Positions 37,273-44,279 of a stretch of 64,000 nt of DNA are shown one piece after another. This DNA is from Desulfosarcina widdelii. GTDB taxonomy: Bacteria; Desulfobacterota; Desulfobacteria; Desulfobacterales; Desulfosarcinaceae. The first letter of the stretch is position 1. Every line of letters starts with the position of its first letter. The stretch is taken from contig NZ_AP021875.1 of NCBI RefSeq assembly GCF_009688965.1, forward strand, positions 3,658,001 to 3,722,000, read 5' to 3'. Both the position numbers and the translations under genes were made by a program. Below the pieces are notes generated by a model. The model saw only the letters and a list, made by a program, of their open reading frames with translations. It searched no databases and had not been told where the DNA came from.

Positions 37273-38724
37273 TTATAGTAGAATGTTGAACTTTTCTCGT
37301 ATGGCCTGATCGATTTCCTCGGAAATGTAAGGCGTCTCCGGCGACTCCAGGATCTTGCGGGCGATTCCCCTGGCCCGCTCGCGGGCATCCAGAGAGCCGC
37401 CCTGCTCCCATTGGTGGCGGCTTTTGCTGTCCGTTACGCCGTTACCCTGGAAGTACTCGCTGCGCATGTATTTCATGGTGTGGGGCGACATCATGAAATT
37501 GCCGGCCGGCCCGACGGTGTCGATGACATCCAGGGCCAGATGGTCGGCATCCACTTCGATGCCTTTGAGCACCTTGCAAGCCATGCCGATGATTTCGTCG
37601 TCCATCACGAATTGTTCGTGGGCCACGGTCAGCATGGATTCGAGCATGCCGGCACTGTGATGCATGTAGTTGGAGCCGCCCATGGCGCCCAGCAGGACAG
37701 TCATGGCCTTTTCCCAGCCGGCCTGGGCGTCGGGCAGCTTGGCGTCGGTCAAGCCGGCGGAATTGTAATTGGGCACCTGGATGTGGGCGGAAAGCTGATG
37801 AATGGCGGCGTTCATCATGCCGCACTCCACGCCTCCGCCCCGGTAGCCCATGGTGGCCATGTTGGCCATGCCCGGGATGCCGCCGTAGAGCAGAGGGGCG
37901 CCGGCCTGGGTCAACTGGCAGATGGTGATGCCGGCCAACTGCTCGGCATGCAGTTGGGCCAGGGTGCCGGCCATGGTCATGGGGCCGGTGGAACCGGACA
38001 TGGGCGCCGCCGACAGGGCCACGGGAATGCCGCGCCGGTTGCAGGCCTGCATGATGCGGGTGGACTGGGTACACAGCTTGAGCGGTGAAATTGAAAACGA
38101 GGTGATCACCGAGATAAAGGGTTTGGCCGTAAGCTGTTCTTCTCCGCCGGCCAGCATGGCCGCCATGTCGATGATCCGGTCAAGACCCTCTTCGTCGTTG
38201 ACCCCGCTCATCACATGTTTGCCTGTGGATTTGAGGCAGGCGTAAAACATGTTGACGTCGTAGTCGGCCTTGGGGATGTCCGTGGGAATGCAGGGGCGCA
38301 GAAAGAAGTGAATGTGATCCAAAGTGTCCACCAGACGGCCAAGCTGGTAAAGATCCTTGAGGGTGCTCGAGCGCGGCTGGCCGGTTTCCAGGTCCAGGAT
38401 CTTAACGGCCGCCCCGCCGGTGCCCAGGTGCACCTTGTCCTCGGTCAGATCCAGGTCGTTTTTGCCGTCCCTTGCGTAAAGAACGACCCGGGACGGGGCC
38501 TTGGGTACCTGATCCTGGATCAGTTGGCGGGGAAAGCGGATGCGCCCGGCCTCGAGGTCGACGGCAGCGCCGGCGTCGGCCAGCATGCTCACCGTCTCTT
38601 CCAGACCGGTTTCGTAAGTGATCCCGGTTTTTTCCAAAATGGCCAGGGATGCGTCGTGGATGGTTTCAATGCCTTCTGGCGACAAGGGCTGGTAGATGCC
38701 GCCGTTAAGACCTTTGGAGTCCAT
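37273..38724 (-). CDS. MttB-family (trimethylamine-type) corrinoid methyltransferase, non-pyrrolysine
   Basis: A 483-residue TIM-barrel methyltransferase of COG5598. Recognisable segments include LSPEGIETIHDASLAILEKTG, TSFSISPLKL, MGYRGGGVECGMMNAA and QAGWEKAMTVLLGAMGGSNYMHHSAG. No in-frame amber codon interrupts it, so it belongs to the non-pyrrolysine branch whose known members (MtgB, MtpB, MtcB, MtyB) demethylate quaternary amines such as glycine betaine, proline betaine, carnitine or butyrobetaine. It would transfer the methyl to the downstream corrinoid protein. The exact amine cannot be read from sequence; the linked ABC importer may bring it in. Confidence 0.93.
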   Translation of the reverse strand: MDSKGLNGGIYQPLSPEGIETIHDASLAILEKTGITYETGLEETVSMLADAGAAVDLEAGRIRFPRQLIQDQVPKAPSRVVLYARDGKNDLDLTEDKVHLGTGGAAVKILDLETGQPRSSTLKDLYQLGRLVDTLDHIHFFLRPCIPTDIPKADYDVNMFYACLKSTGKHVMSGVNDEEGLDRIIDMAAMLAGGEEQLTAKPFISVITSFSISPLKLCTQSTRIMQACNRRGIPVALSAAPMSGSTGPMTMAGTLAQLHAEQLAGITICQLTQAGAPLLYGGIPGMANMATMGYRGGGVECGMMNAAIHQLSAHIQVPNYNSAGLTDAKLPDAQAGWEKAMTVLLGAMGGSNYMHHSAGMLESMLTVAHEQFVMDDEIIGMACKVLKGIEVDADHLALDVIDTVGPAGNFMMSPHTMKYMRSEYFQGNGVTDSKSRHQWEQGGSLDARERARGIARKILESPETPYISEEIDQAIREKFNILL

Positions 38725-38809
38725 TTTTTTCTCCTGTTAACGTCGCGTTATGGGAAACTTGCGTTTAAATGGTCCTGTCCATGAAGATAGAGGTGGATAT
38801 AAATGGTAC

Positions 38810-39604
38810 CTAATCGAACATCCCTGCCCGAAAGGCCTTGAGGTAGTTCATGCAGAAGCCGTCGCGGCCGGCCAGCGCCTCGGCGGCAATGATGGTGGCC
38901 ATCATGCTGCTGTCCAACGGGTTGATGATGGCCCCGTCCAGGCCCTTGGCAATGGCCATGGTCACGAAAATCCGGTTCATGAATTTTCTGGCCGGCAGGC
39001 CGTAGCTGATGTTGGAAAGCCCGCAGGCCGTGTGGATTCCCGGAAAAGCGGCCACAATCTTCTCGATGGTGTTGATGAATTCCACCCCGAAGGTGGTGTT
39101 CACCGACACCGGCTGTACCAGCGGATCTACAAAAATGCTCTCCACAGCCACATTGTTCTTCAAAAGGCCGCCCACCAGCTCGTCGGCGATCGTCATGCGG
39201 TCGGCCACGGTTTGCGGCATGCCGGCATCGCTCATGCAAAGGGCGATCACCTTCAGGTCCGTGCCCGCGATGACGGGCAGCAGCTTTTCGTAGCGCTCCT
39301 TTTCCAGCGAAATGGAGTTGATCATGGGCGTGCCCTTGTGCACCGCCAACGCCGCCTCGATGGCTTTCGGGTCCGGGCTGTCAATGGCGCACGGTTTGTC
39401 GGTCGCCTGCTGGACGGTCTCGACCAGCCACTTGAGGTATTCGGGTTCCTTGCCCACGAAAATGCCGGCATTGACGTCGATGTAGTCCGCCCCGGCCTCG
39501 GCCTGGTCCTTGGCGACCTTGGCGATGGCCTCGGCATCCCCGGCCTCGATGGCCGCTTTGATGGCTTTCCTGCTGGCGTTGATCAGTTCTCCGATGACGA
39601 TCAT
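38810..39604 (-). CDS. Methylcorrinoid:tetrahydrofolate methyltransferase (MtgA-like, pterin-binding)
   Basis: A 264-residue pterin-binding TIM-barrel enzyme. GELINASRKAIKAAI at the N-terminus, DYIDVNAGIF, CAIDSPDPKAIEAAL, INSISLEKERYEKLLP, and GLSNISYGLPARKFMNRIF are typical of MetH-like and MtgA-type pterin-binding domains. It should move the methyl from the corrinoid protein to tetrahydrofolate, feeding the Wood-Ljungdahl or one-carbon pathway. GGGAGG lies 8 nt before the ATG. It is the first gene of the operon, and a palindrome 50 bp upstream is a likely operator for the divergent RpiR regulator. Confidence 0.93.
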   Translation of the reverse strand: MIVIGELINASRKAIKAAIEAGDAEAIAKVAKDQAEAGADYIDVNAGIFVGKEPEYLKWLVETVQQATDKPCAIDSPDPKAIEAALAVHKGTPMINSISLEKERYEKLLPVIAGTDLKVIALCMSDAGMPQTVADRMTIADELVGGLLKNNVAVESIFVDPLVQPVSVNTTFGVEFINTIEKIVAAFPGIHTACGLSNISYGLPARKFMNRIFVTMAIAKGLDGAIINPLDSSMMATIIAAEALAGRDGFCMNYLKAFRAGMFD

Positions 39605-39653
39605 GTGGACATCCTCCCGGTAAACTTTAAGGGTGATGATTAATGTACAGATT

Positions 39654-39676
39654 ATATGAAATATTTCCTTTCATAT
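39654..39676. promoter_or_regulatory. Candidate RpiR-type operator
   Basis: A perfect inverted repeat, ATATGAAA - 7 nt - TTTCATAT, lies 50 bp upstream of the methyltransferase operon start and about 280 bp from the divergent rpiR-like gene. A TGAAA/TTTCA dyad of this geometry resembles sites reported for RpiR/MurR-family regulators. It sits in an AT-rich stretch where the operon promoter should be. Confidence 0.6.
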
Positions 39677-39954
39677 GATATTTTTTTAGTCAATAAAAAA
39701 TTGCGTTTTCATTTCTATTTTAGTACAAGACAAAAGATATCGAACCATTCAACGTCGAGTCGAGCGAACATACTGAACATACAATATAAAATGCAAAATC
39801 GAAATGATGGGCGGCAACCGGGTGTCGCCTTGGAATATCCGCTGCGGTTGGTTCCTGTCGCCTTCGCGGGAAAGGGCAGGCATTGCACCCAAATTGAAAG
39901 AAAATTTTCTTTTGATTGCTTTTCAACTCTTATAGATTGATCCGGGAGGGTTCC

Positions 39955-40848
39955 GTGACGACGCCGCAACTGCATCCATTGATCGATAAAATCACTGCCA
40001 GCATGGATCGTCTGACGCCCAAAGGACGCATCCTGGGGGAATACATCGTTTCCGAACCGCGCAAGGCGGTGTTCATGACCACCAAAGAGCTGGCCGAAGC
40101 CTGTGAGGTCAGCGAGGCCACGGTCGTACGCTTCGTCTCCGGCATCGGGTATGACCGCTACAGCGATTTTCAACAGGACCTGCGGGATTTCGTGGATACG
40201 GAGCTGACACTGCTGGACCGCTTGGACATTGCCGATATCCAGGCACCGGGTGCCGCGCGCTTCAGAAGAACCGTCGCCGAAGAGATCGACAATCTGCAGC
40301 AACTGTACAACACCCTTGACGTGGAAACCATGCAAACGGTGGTGGATGTGTTGAATCGAAAGGCGCCGGTTCATGTCATCGGGTCGCGCCTGTCCTATAC
40401 CATGGCCTATTACCTGGGCTGGACCATGACCAAGGTGCGCGACAATATCCGGATCCTGAGGGGCAGCGACCGTACGACCATCGACTGGCTGACCATCGCG
40501 CCGGCGGACAGCGTGACCGTGATCGTCGCCACGTCGCGCTACCCCAACGAATTGATCCGCCTGGGCAAACTGGTCAAGCGTCTGGGCCACACCCTGGTGG
40601 TGATCACCGACAGCACCGCCTGTCCGGTCCTTCAATTCGCCGATCATCGGTTGATCGCCCTGTCCAAGCACATTCCTTACCTGGGCAGCCCCACGCCCAT
40701 GTCCTGCCTGATCAACTTTCTGGTTCACGAACTGGCCAGTCGCCAGGGAGAAATTCTCAAGGCGCATCAGGCCAAGCTGGAGCAGTCGTACTGGGAAAAC
40801 GACGTCCTGTTCAACATGAAAAAGAGAACTCCCGCAACGCCGGAATAG
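39955..40848 (+). CDS. RpiR/MurR-family transcriptional regulator with SIS domain
   Basis: A 297-residue regulator. The N-terminal HTH_6 domain occupies about residues 1-80 (TTKELAEACEVSEATVVRFVSGIGYDRYSDFQQDLRDF). The sugar-isomerase-like SIS domain occupies about 130-265 (VIGSRLSYTMAYYLGWTM, VIVATSRYPNELIRLGKLVKRLGHTLVVITDS). Family members normally sense phosphosugars, but several control amine demethylation genes. A GTG start at 39955 is chosen because GGGAGGG sits 4 nt before it. It is divergent from the methyltransferase operon, the usual arrangement for a local regulator, and convergent with the ABC transporter operon. Confidence 0.9.
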   Translation: MTTPQLHPLIDKITASMDRLTPKGRILGEYIVSEPRKAVFMTTKELAEACEVSEATVVRFVSGIGYDRYSDFQQDLRDFVDTELTLLDRLDIADIQAPGAARFRRTVAEEIDNLQQLYNTLDVETMQTVVDVLNRKAPVHVIGSRLSYTMAYYLGWTMTKVRDNIRILRGSDRTTIDWLTIAPADSVTVIVATSRYPNELIRLGKLVKRLGHTLVVITDSTACPVLQFADHRLIALSKHIPYLGSPTPMSCLINFLVHELASRQGEILKAHQAKLEQSYWENDVLFNMKKRTPATPE

Positions 40849-40860
40849 GCATTCGCCGAC

Positions 40861-41664
40861 CTATCCGGTTTCGACTTCCATGCTTTTCATCACTTCCGAC
40901 TGCACGCTGTCCCAGATCGTCCGTTTGAGTTCCATGTACCGGCTGGAAAGCTGAACATCGGCATTGCGTGGATGAGGAAGATCGTTGACAATTTCCTGGG
41001 CGATCCGACCCGGCCTGGCGGTCATGACCACGATCCGGGAAGACAGCAGCAGGGCTTCGTCGATGGAATGGGTGATGAAAATAATCGTTTTGCGATGTTT
41101 TTCATAGATCCGGACCAGCTGCTCCTGAAGCACCTGGCGCGTCATGGCATCCAGGGCGGCGAACGGTTCGTCGAGAAGCATCACCTTGGGATTGTTTGCC
41201 AGGCTGCGGGCGATGGAGACCCGCTGCTTCATCCCTCCGGACAGGTGGTGGGGATAGCTCTTCTCGAATCCATTGAGCCCCACGATGTCGATAAATCTGG
41301 CCGCCCGTTCCAGGCGCTCGGTTTTCGGCATGCGCTTCATTTTCATGCCGAACTCGACATTCTCCTGGACCGTCTTCCACGGGAAAAGGGCATACTGCTG
41401 GAAGATCATGCCGCACTCCGGGGTGATGCCGGTCACCGCCTGGCCGTCCAGCAGGATCTTTCCACCGGTCGGTGCGTCGAAGCCGGCCACCAGGTTCAAG
41501 AGCGTGGTTTTGCCGCATCCCGATGCACCCACGATCACCAGAAACTCGCCGTCTTCGACATTCAGGGAAAGATCCTTGAGAGCGGTCACCGTTCCCCGTT
41601 TGCCGGAAAAGGTTTTGGTAACCCCCTGGATGGATATCTTATGCCCATTGGCTACCGCGTCCAT
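40861..41664 (-). CDS. ABC transporter ATP-binding protein (SsuB/TauB type)
   Basis: A 267-residue ATPase of the nitrate/sulfonate/taurine importer class. Walker A is GASGCGKTTLLNL, the signature is LSGGMKQRVSIARSL and Walker B is VMLLDEPFAALD, with the switch His in FITHSIDEALLL. The start at 41664, preceded by GAGGAGG 8 nt upstream, overlaps the permease gene by 13 nt; the much longer open frame to 42063 is read-through inside the permease gene. Last gene of a substrate-binding-protein, permease, ATPase operon. The specificity of this class ranges from sulfonates to thiamine precursors and aromatic acids. Confidence 0.92.
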   Translation of the reverse strand: MDAVANGHKISIQGVTKTFSGKRGTVTALKDLSLNVEDGEFLVIVGASGCGKTTLLNLVAGFDAPTGGKILLDGQAVTGITPECGMIFQQYALFPWKTVQENVEFGMKMKRMPKTERLERAARFIDIVGLNGFEKSYPHHLSGGMKQRVSIARSLANNPKVMLLDEPFAALDAMTRQVLQEQLVRIYEKHRKTIIFITHSIDEALLLSSRIVVMTARPGRIAQEIVNDLPHPRNADVQLSSRYMELKRTIWDSVQSEVMKSMEVETG

Positions 41665-42413
41665 GGAAGCAGCCTCCTCTCGAATTTTCTGAAAACCACG
41701 TCGATGACCATGACGGTGATGCTGATCATGACCATACCCAGCAGAACGGTGTCCGTCTGGAAGTACTCTTTGCCGTTCATGATCATGAAACCCAGGCCCT
41801 CCCTGGCGGCAACCAGTTCCGCCGAAATGATGCAGGTCCAGGCAATTCCAAGCATGACCTTCAAACCGGCAATGATCTGGGGCAGCGCCCCGGGAAGGAT
41901 GACTTCGCGCATGACATCCAGTTTGGAGGCGCCGAGATTTCTCGCGGCCCGGATCAGCAGAGGATCGATCCCTTTGGTGGCCTCGATGATGTAAAGCAGC
42001 GACGGGGCAAAGGAACCCATGAAGACGATGGAGTATTTCTGGGTTTCCGTGATGCCCAGCCACAGCAGGGACAGGGGAATCCAGCTCATGGAAGGCAATG
42101 GCCGGAGCAGGGAAATCAGTGGATCGAACACCGCCATGAAGAAGCGGGACGATCCCAGAAAGATGCCGAAAGGAATCGCCACCATGCTGGAAACGATGAA
42201 GCCCACCATCACGCGCCGGGTGGAGGCCAGGGTGTGAACGACCAACTGGCCGTTGTCGATCAGCTTCATGGCCCGGGTCAGTATTTTAGACGGCGCCGGC
42301 ATGAACAGCGGCTCGATGAACCCCATGCGGCAGACAAGCTCCCATGTGCCAATAAATATCAATAGGGAAACGATGCTGATGGTCAGCGATTTTGCGGTGC
42401 TGTCAACTTTCAT
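41652..42413 (-). CDS. ABC transporter permease (SsuC/TauC type)
   Basis: A 253-residue inner-membrane permease with about six transmembrane helices. The EAA-type cytoplasmic loop is visible as AARNLGASKLDVMREVILPGALPQIIAGLKVMLG, in which the ATPase docks. The start at 42413 follows GGGGGAG closely. It lies between the binding-protein gene (60 bp upstream, with an intervening stem-loop) and the ATPase gene (13-nt overlap). Two copies per transporter are expected. Confidence 0.92.
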   Translation of the reverse strand: MKVDSTAKSLTISIVSLLIFIGTWELVCRMGFIEPLFMPAPSKILTRAMKLIDNGQLVVHTLASTRRVMVGFIVSSMVAIPFGIFLGSSRFFMAVFDPLISLLRPLPSMSWIPLSLLWLGITETQKYSIVFMGSFAPSLLYIIEATKGIDPLLIRAARNLGASKLDVMREVILPGALPQIIAGLKVMLGIAWTCIISAELVAAREGLGFMIMNGKEYFQTDTVLLGMVMISITVMVIDVVFRKFERRLLPWTR

Positions 42414-42434
42414 GGGCTCCCCCCGGTGGAATGC

Positions 42435-42458
42435 GGGAGGGCCGGACATGGCCCTCCC
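42435..42458 (-). other. Intercistronic stem-loop
   Basis: A perfect 9-bp stem, GGGAGGGCC - 6 nt - GGCCCTCCC, lies between the substrate-binding-protein stop and the permease start. There is no T-run, so it is unlikely to be a full terminator. Such hairpins usually protect the upstream message and raise binding-protein yield relative to membrane components. Confidence 0.7.
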
Positions 42459-42473
42459 CTGAGAATTATATGC

Positions 42474-43484
42474 TTACGGAACCATGCTCTCCGCAATCCA
42501 CTGTTTGACTTTGGGCGCCTCGTCGATCTGCTGGTGTTTGACCAGAAAGTCCGCCAGTTGCTGCATACCGGTGACGAAACCGCCAGGCTGCACCATCAGG
42601 TCCTTCTGCTCGCTGCCCTTGATCCAGGTGATGTCCTTGAGCACCGTCATCTGGTCTTCCATGCTCAGGTTGGTCAGCTTGACCAGCACTTTGGCACACT
42701 CTTCGGGCTGATTGATCAGCATGTCCACCGCTTCGAAATAGCCTTTGACGAAGGCCTTGCAGGTGTTCGGGTATTTTTCGGCAAACTCCGTGCGAACCAC
42801 CAGCAGGTCCGGTCCGGGTCCCAGCTTATACTTCTTGTACAGGCTGAACTCGGTGTCGTTCACCAGCATGTGGTTGCCCGGCATATTGAGCAGTTTGTTG
42901 AAATGCGGGGTCCAGGCGGAACAGGCGTCGATCTCCCCGGAACTCATGGCGGCCGGCATCTCGTTGACCTTGAGATTGAGCAGCGTGAGATCTTTTTCCG
43001 GATCCAGCCCGTTCTGTTCCAGGATGTCCAGCACGAGTACATGGGCACTGGAGGCAAAAGGAGCCGCGATGCGTTTGCCCTTGAGGTCCTTGATGGTCTT
43101 GATGTCTTTTTTGGCGATGATGCCTTCGACCGTAGCATAGGAATCCTGGGTACCGAAGGCCATGAACCCCTTGCTGCCGGAAGCCATCAGGGCGATCGCG
43201 GAAATGCTTCCCGTGGATGCCACATCCAGATCCCCCGCAACCAGCGACCCCATTCGTCCGGAGGAGGCATAAAAATTCTGGAACAGCACGCCCAGGCCGT
43301 GCTCTTTGAACAGCCCCTTTTCGATGCCGACCCAGGCCGGGTAGTGCCCCAGCCAGGAAGAGCCGCCATAGATGACGGTCACCTTTTCGGGTTTATCGGC
43401 GGCATGCACCGCGAGGACGCTTACGGCCAGAACCAGGACGGCGCCCAGAACCAACGTTTTTTTCAACATACCGGTCATTTTCAT
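42474..43484 (-). CDS. ABC transporter substrate-binding protein (NMT1/SsuA-like)
   Basis: A 336-residue periplasmic binding protein. A signal peptide spans residues 1 to about 25 (MKMTGMLKKTLVLGAVLVLA, cleavage after AVHA). The mature two-lobed fold shows VTVIYGGSSWLGHYPAWVGIEKGLF, GDLDVASTGSISAIALM and VNEMPAAMSSGEIDACSAWTPH, as in the SsuA/TauA/ThiY family. AGGAGGAGG precedes the ATG at 43484. It is the first gene of a three-gene importer operon and is preceded by a sigma54-like promoter and a palindrome. Next to an amine demethylation operon, the cargo might be a methylated amine, but this class more often binds sulfonates or aromatics. Confidence 0.92.
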   Translation of the reverse strand: MKMTGMLKKTLVLGAVLVLAVSVLAVHAADKPEKVTVIYGGSSWLGHYPAWVGIEKGLFKEHGLGVLFQNFYASSGRMGSLVAGDLDVASTGSISAIALMASGSKGFMAFGTQDSYATVEGIIAKKDIKTIKDLKGKRIAAPFASSAHVLVLDILEQNGLDPEKDLTLLNLKVNEMPAAMSSGEIDACSAWTPHFNKLLNMPGNHMLVNDTEFSLYKKYKLGPGPDLLVVRTEFAEKYPNTCKAFVKGYFEAVDMLINQPEECAKVLVKLTNLSMEDQMTVLKDITWIKGSEQKDLMVQPGGFVTGMQQLADFLVKHQQIDEAPKVKQWIAESMVP

Positions 43485-43601
43485 TTCCTCCTCCTTTAGC
43501 GATGGATGGGTTGGTGATTTCCGTATGAAGCGATGCGACCGGACGAAACGTCCGATGGCGGGGGACGCAGGCTTCTTCAAATCGGATTGGGAACGATAAA
43601 G

Positions 43602-43618
43602 ATCAACATTTGTGCCAG
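43602..43618 (-). promoter_or_regulatory. Sigma54-like (-24/-12) promoter for the ABC operon
   Basis: Minus-strand CTGGCAC-5 nt-TTGAT matches the YTGGCAC-N5-TTGCW consensus except for GA in place of the -12 GC. It is about 118 bp before the binding-protein ATG. A sigma54-dependent activator is encoded 2.6 kb away. Confidence 0.5.
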
Positions 43619-43692
43619 AAAAATGATTCGCTGTATAAACGATTCGTTATGCATAATCCGGTGTCTTATGCGGAACAAGGGGGGCTTTCAGG

Positions 43693-43710
43693 TGTGCGGT
43701 GGACCGCACA
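43693..43710. promoter_or_regulatory. Candidate enhancer (activator-binding) palindrome
   Basis: TGTGCGGT-GG-ACCGCACA is a perfect 8+8 dyad about 75 bp upstream of the -24 element, the distance usual for NtrC-type activators with Fis-like HTH domains. A weaker dyad with ACGGCA and TGCCGT arms lies about 20 bp further upstream (43733-43750). Confidence 0.55.
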
Positions 43711-43860
43711 AATTTGATTGGGGTGCGGGAAACGGCACAGGGTTGCCGTGTTTGGATGGTTTGACAATAATCGCAGCAGGACGGATATAATGCATTCCGA
43801 TCGTCCTTCGCGGTCAACGGTACTAAGTGCCTATCCGGAAATAGGCAGCATTGATGAAAT

Positions 43861-44003
43861 CTCAAAAAGTCGAACTTTGTCCATTGATGTCATTCCCGCG
43901 TAGTGCGGGCGCACGCAGTGAAGCCTTAGCGCTATCCATTGTTTTCAGAGGCTTATAGATTCCCGCCGCCGCGGGAATGACATGTCTGGTGACTTTTTGC
44001 ACG
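43861..44003. repeat. Palindromic dispersed repeat, copy B
   Basis: Same family as 29790-29911. Outer ends are CAAAAAGTC and GACTTTTTGC; inner arms are GTCATTCCCGCG and CGCGGGAATGAC. The central part, with GCAGTGAAGCCTTAGCGCTATCC, is shared in reverse complement with about 47700-47733. It lies 35 bp before a MITE-like element. Confidence 0.75.
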
Positions 44004-44037
44004 ACTGTCAGTATTTCTGGACAGCACTTTTTAACAG

Positions 44038-44247
44038 CCTAAAGTAGGCGATTGTCGAGCTTGCCGCAGATTCAAGGCAGCCGCCGTGGCGCTATAGTCG
44101 GCTATGCGCCGTGGCAGCTAACATTGAAGATGCGGTGAGATCGGCAATCCCGAAGGGTTTTGGCTTTTGAGTCGAAAAAATGCAAACAAACTCCTGAAAT
44201 TATGACGTTCGTCTATTTTTCGAAAAAGGCGAAACGCCTACTTTAGG
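44038..44247. mobile_element. MITE-like element, copy 1 (210 bp, 13-bp perfect TIRs)
   Basis: The element begins CCTAAAGTAGGCG and ends with its exact reverse complement. The 5 bp on each side are identical (AACAG/AACAG), a target-site duplication. The interior contains no gene and shows a secondary hairpin around GGCGCTATAG. A second copy about 75-80% identical by eye occupies 53235-53443. No transposase with matching ends is present in the window. Confidence 0.85.
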
Positions 44248-44279
44248 AACAGGTCTGCAGATTGCATAGAATACAAACA

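Noticed and set aside
37273-38724. Pyrrolysine-containing trimethylamine methyltransferase
   Set aside because: No in-frame UAG codon in the gene and no pyl genes in the window; it is assigned to the non-Pyl branch.
40861-42063. 400-residue form of the ABC ATPase
   Set aside because: The first 133 residues are an out-of-frame reading of the permease gene; the ATPase starts at 41664 with GAGGAGG upstream.
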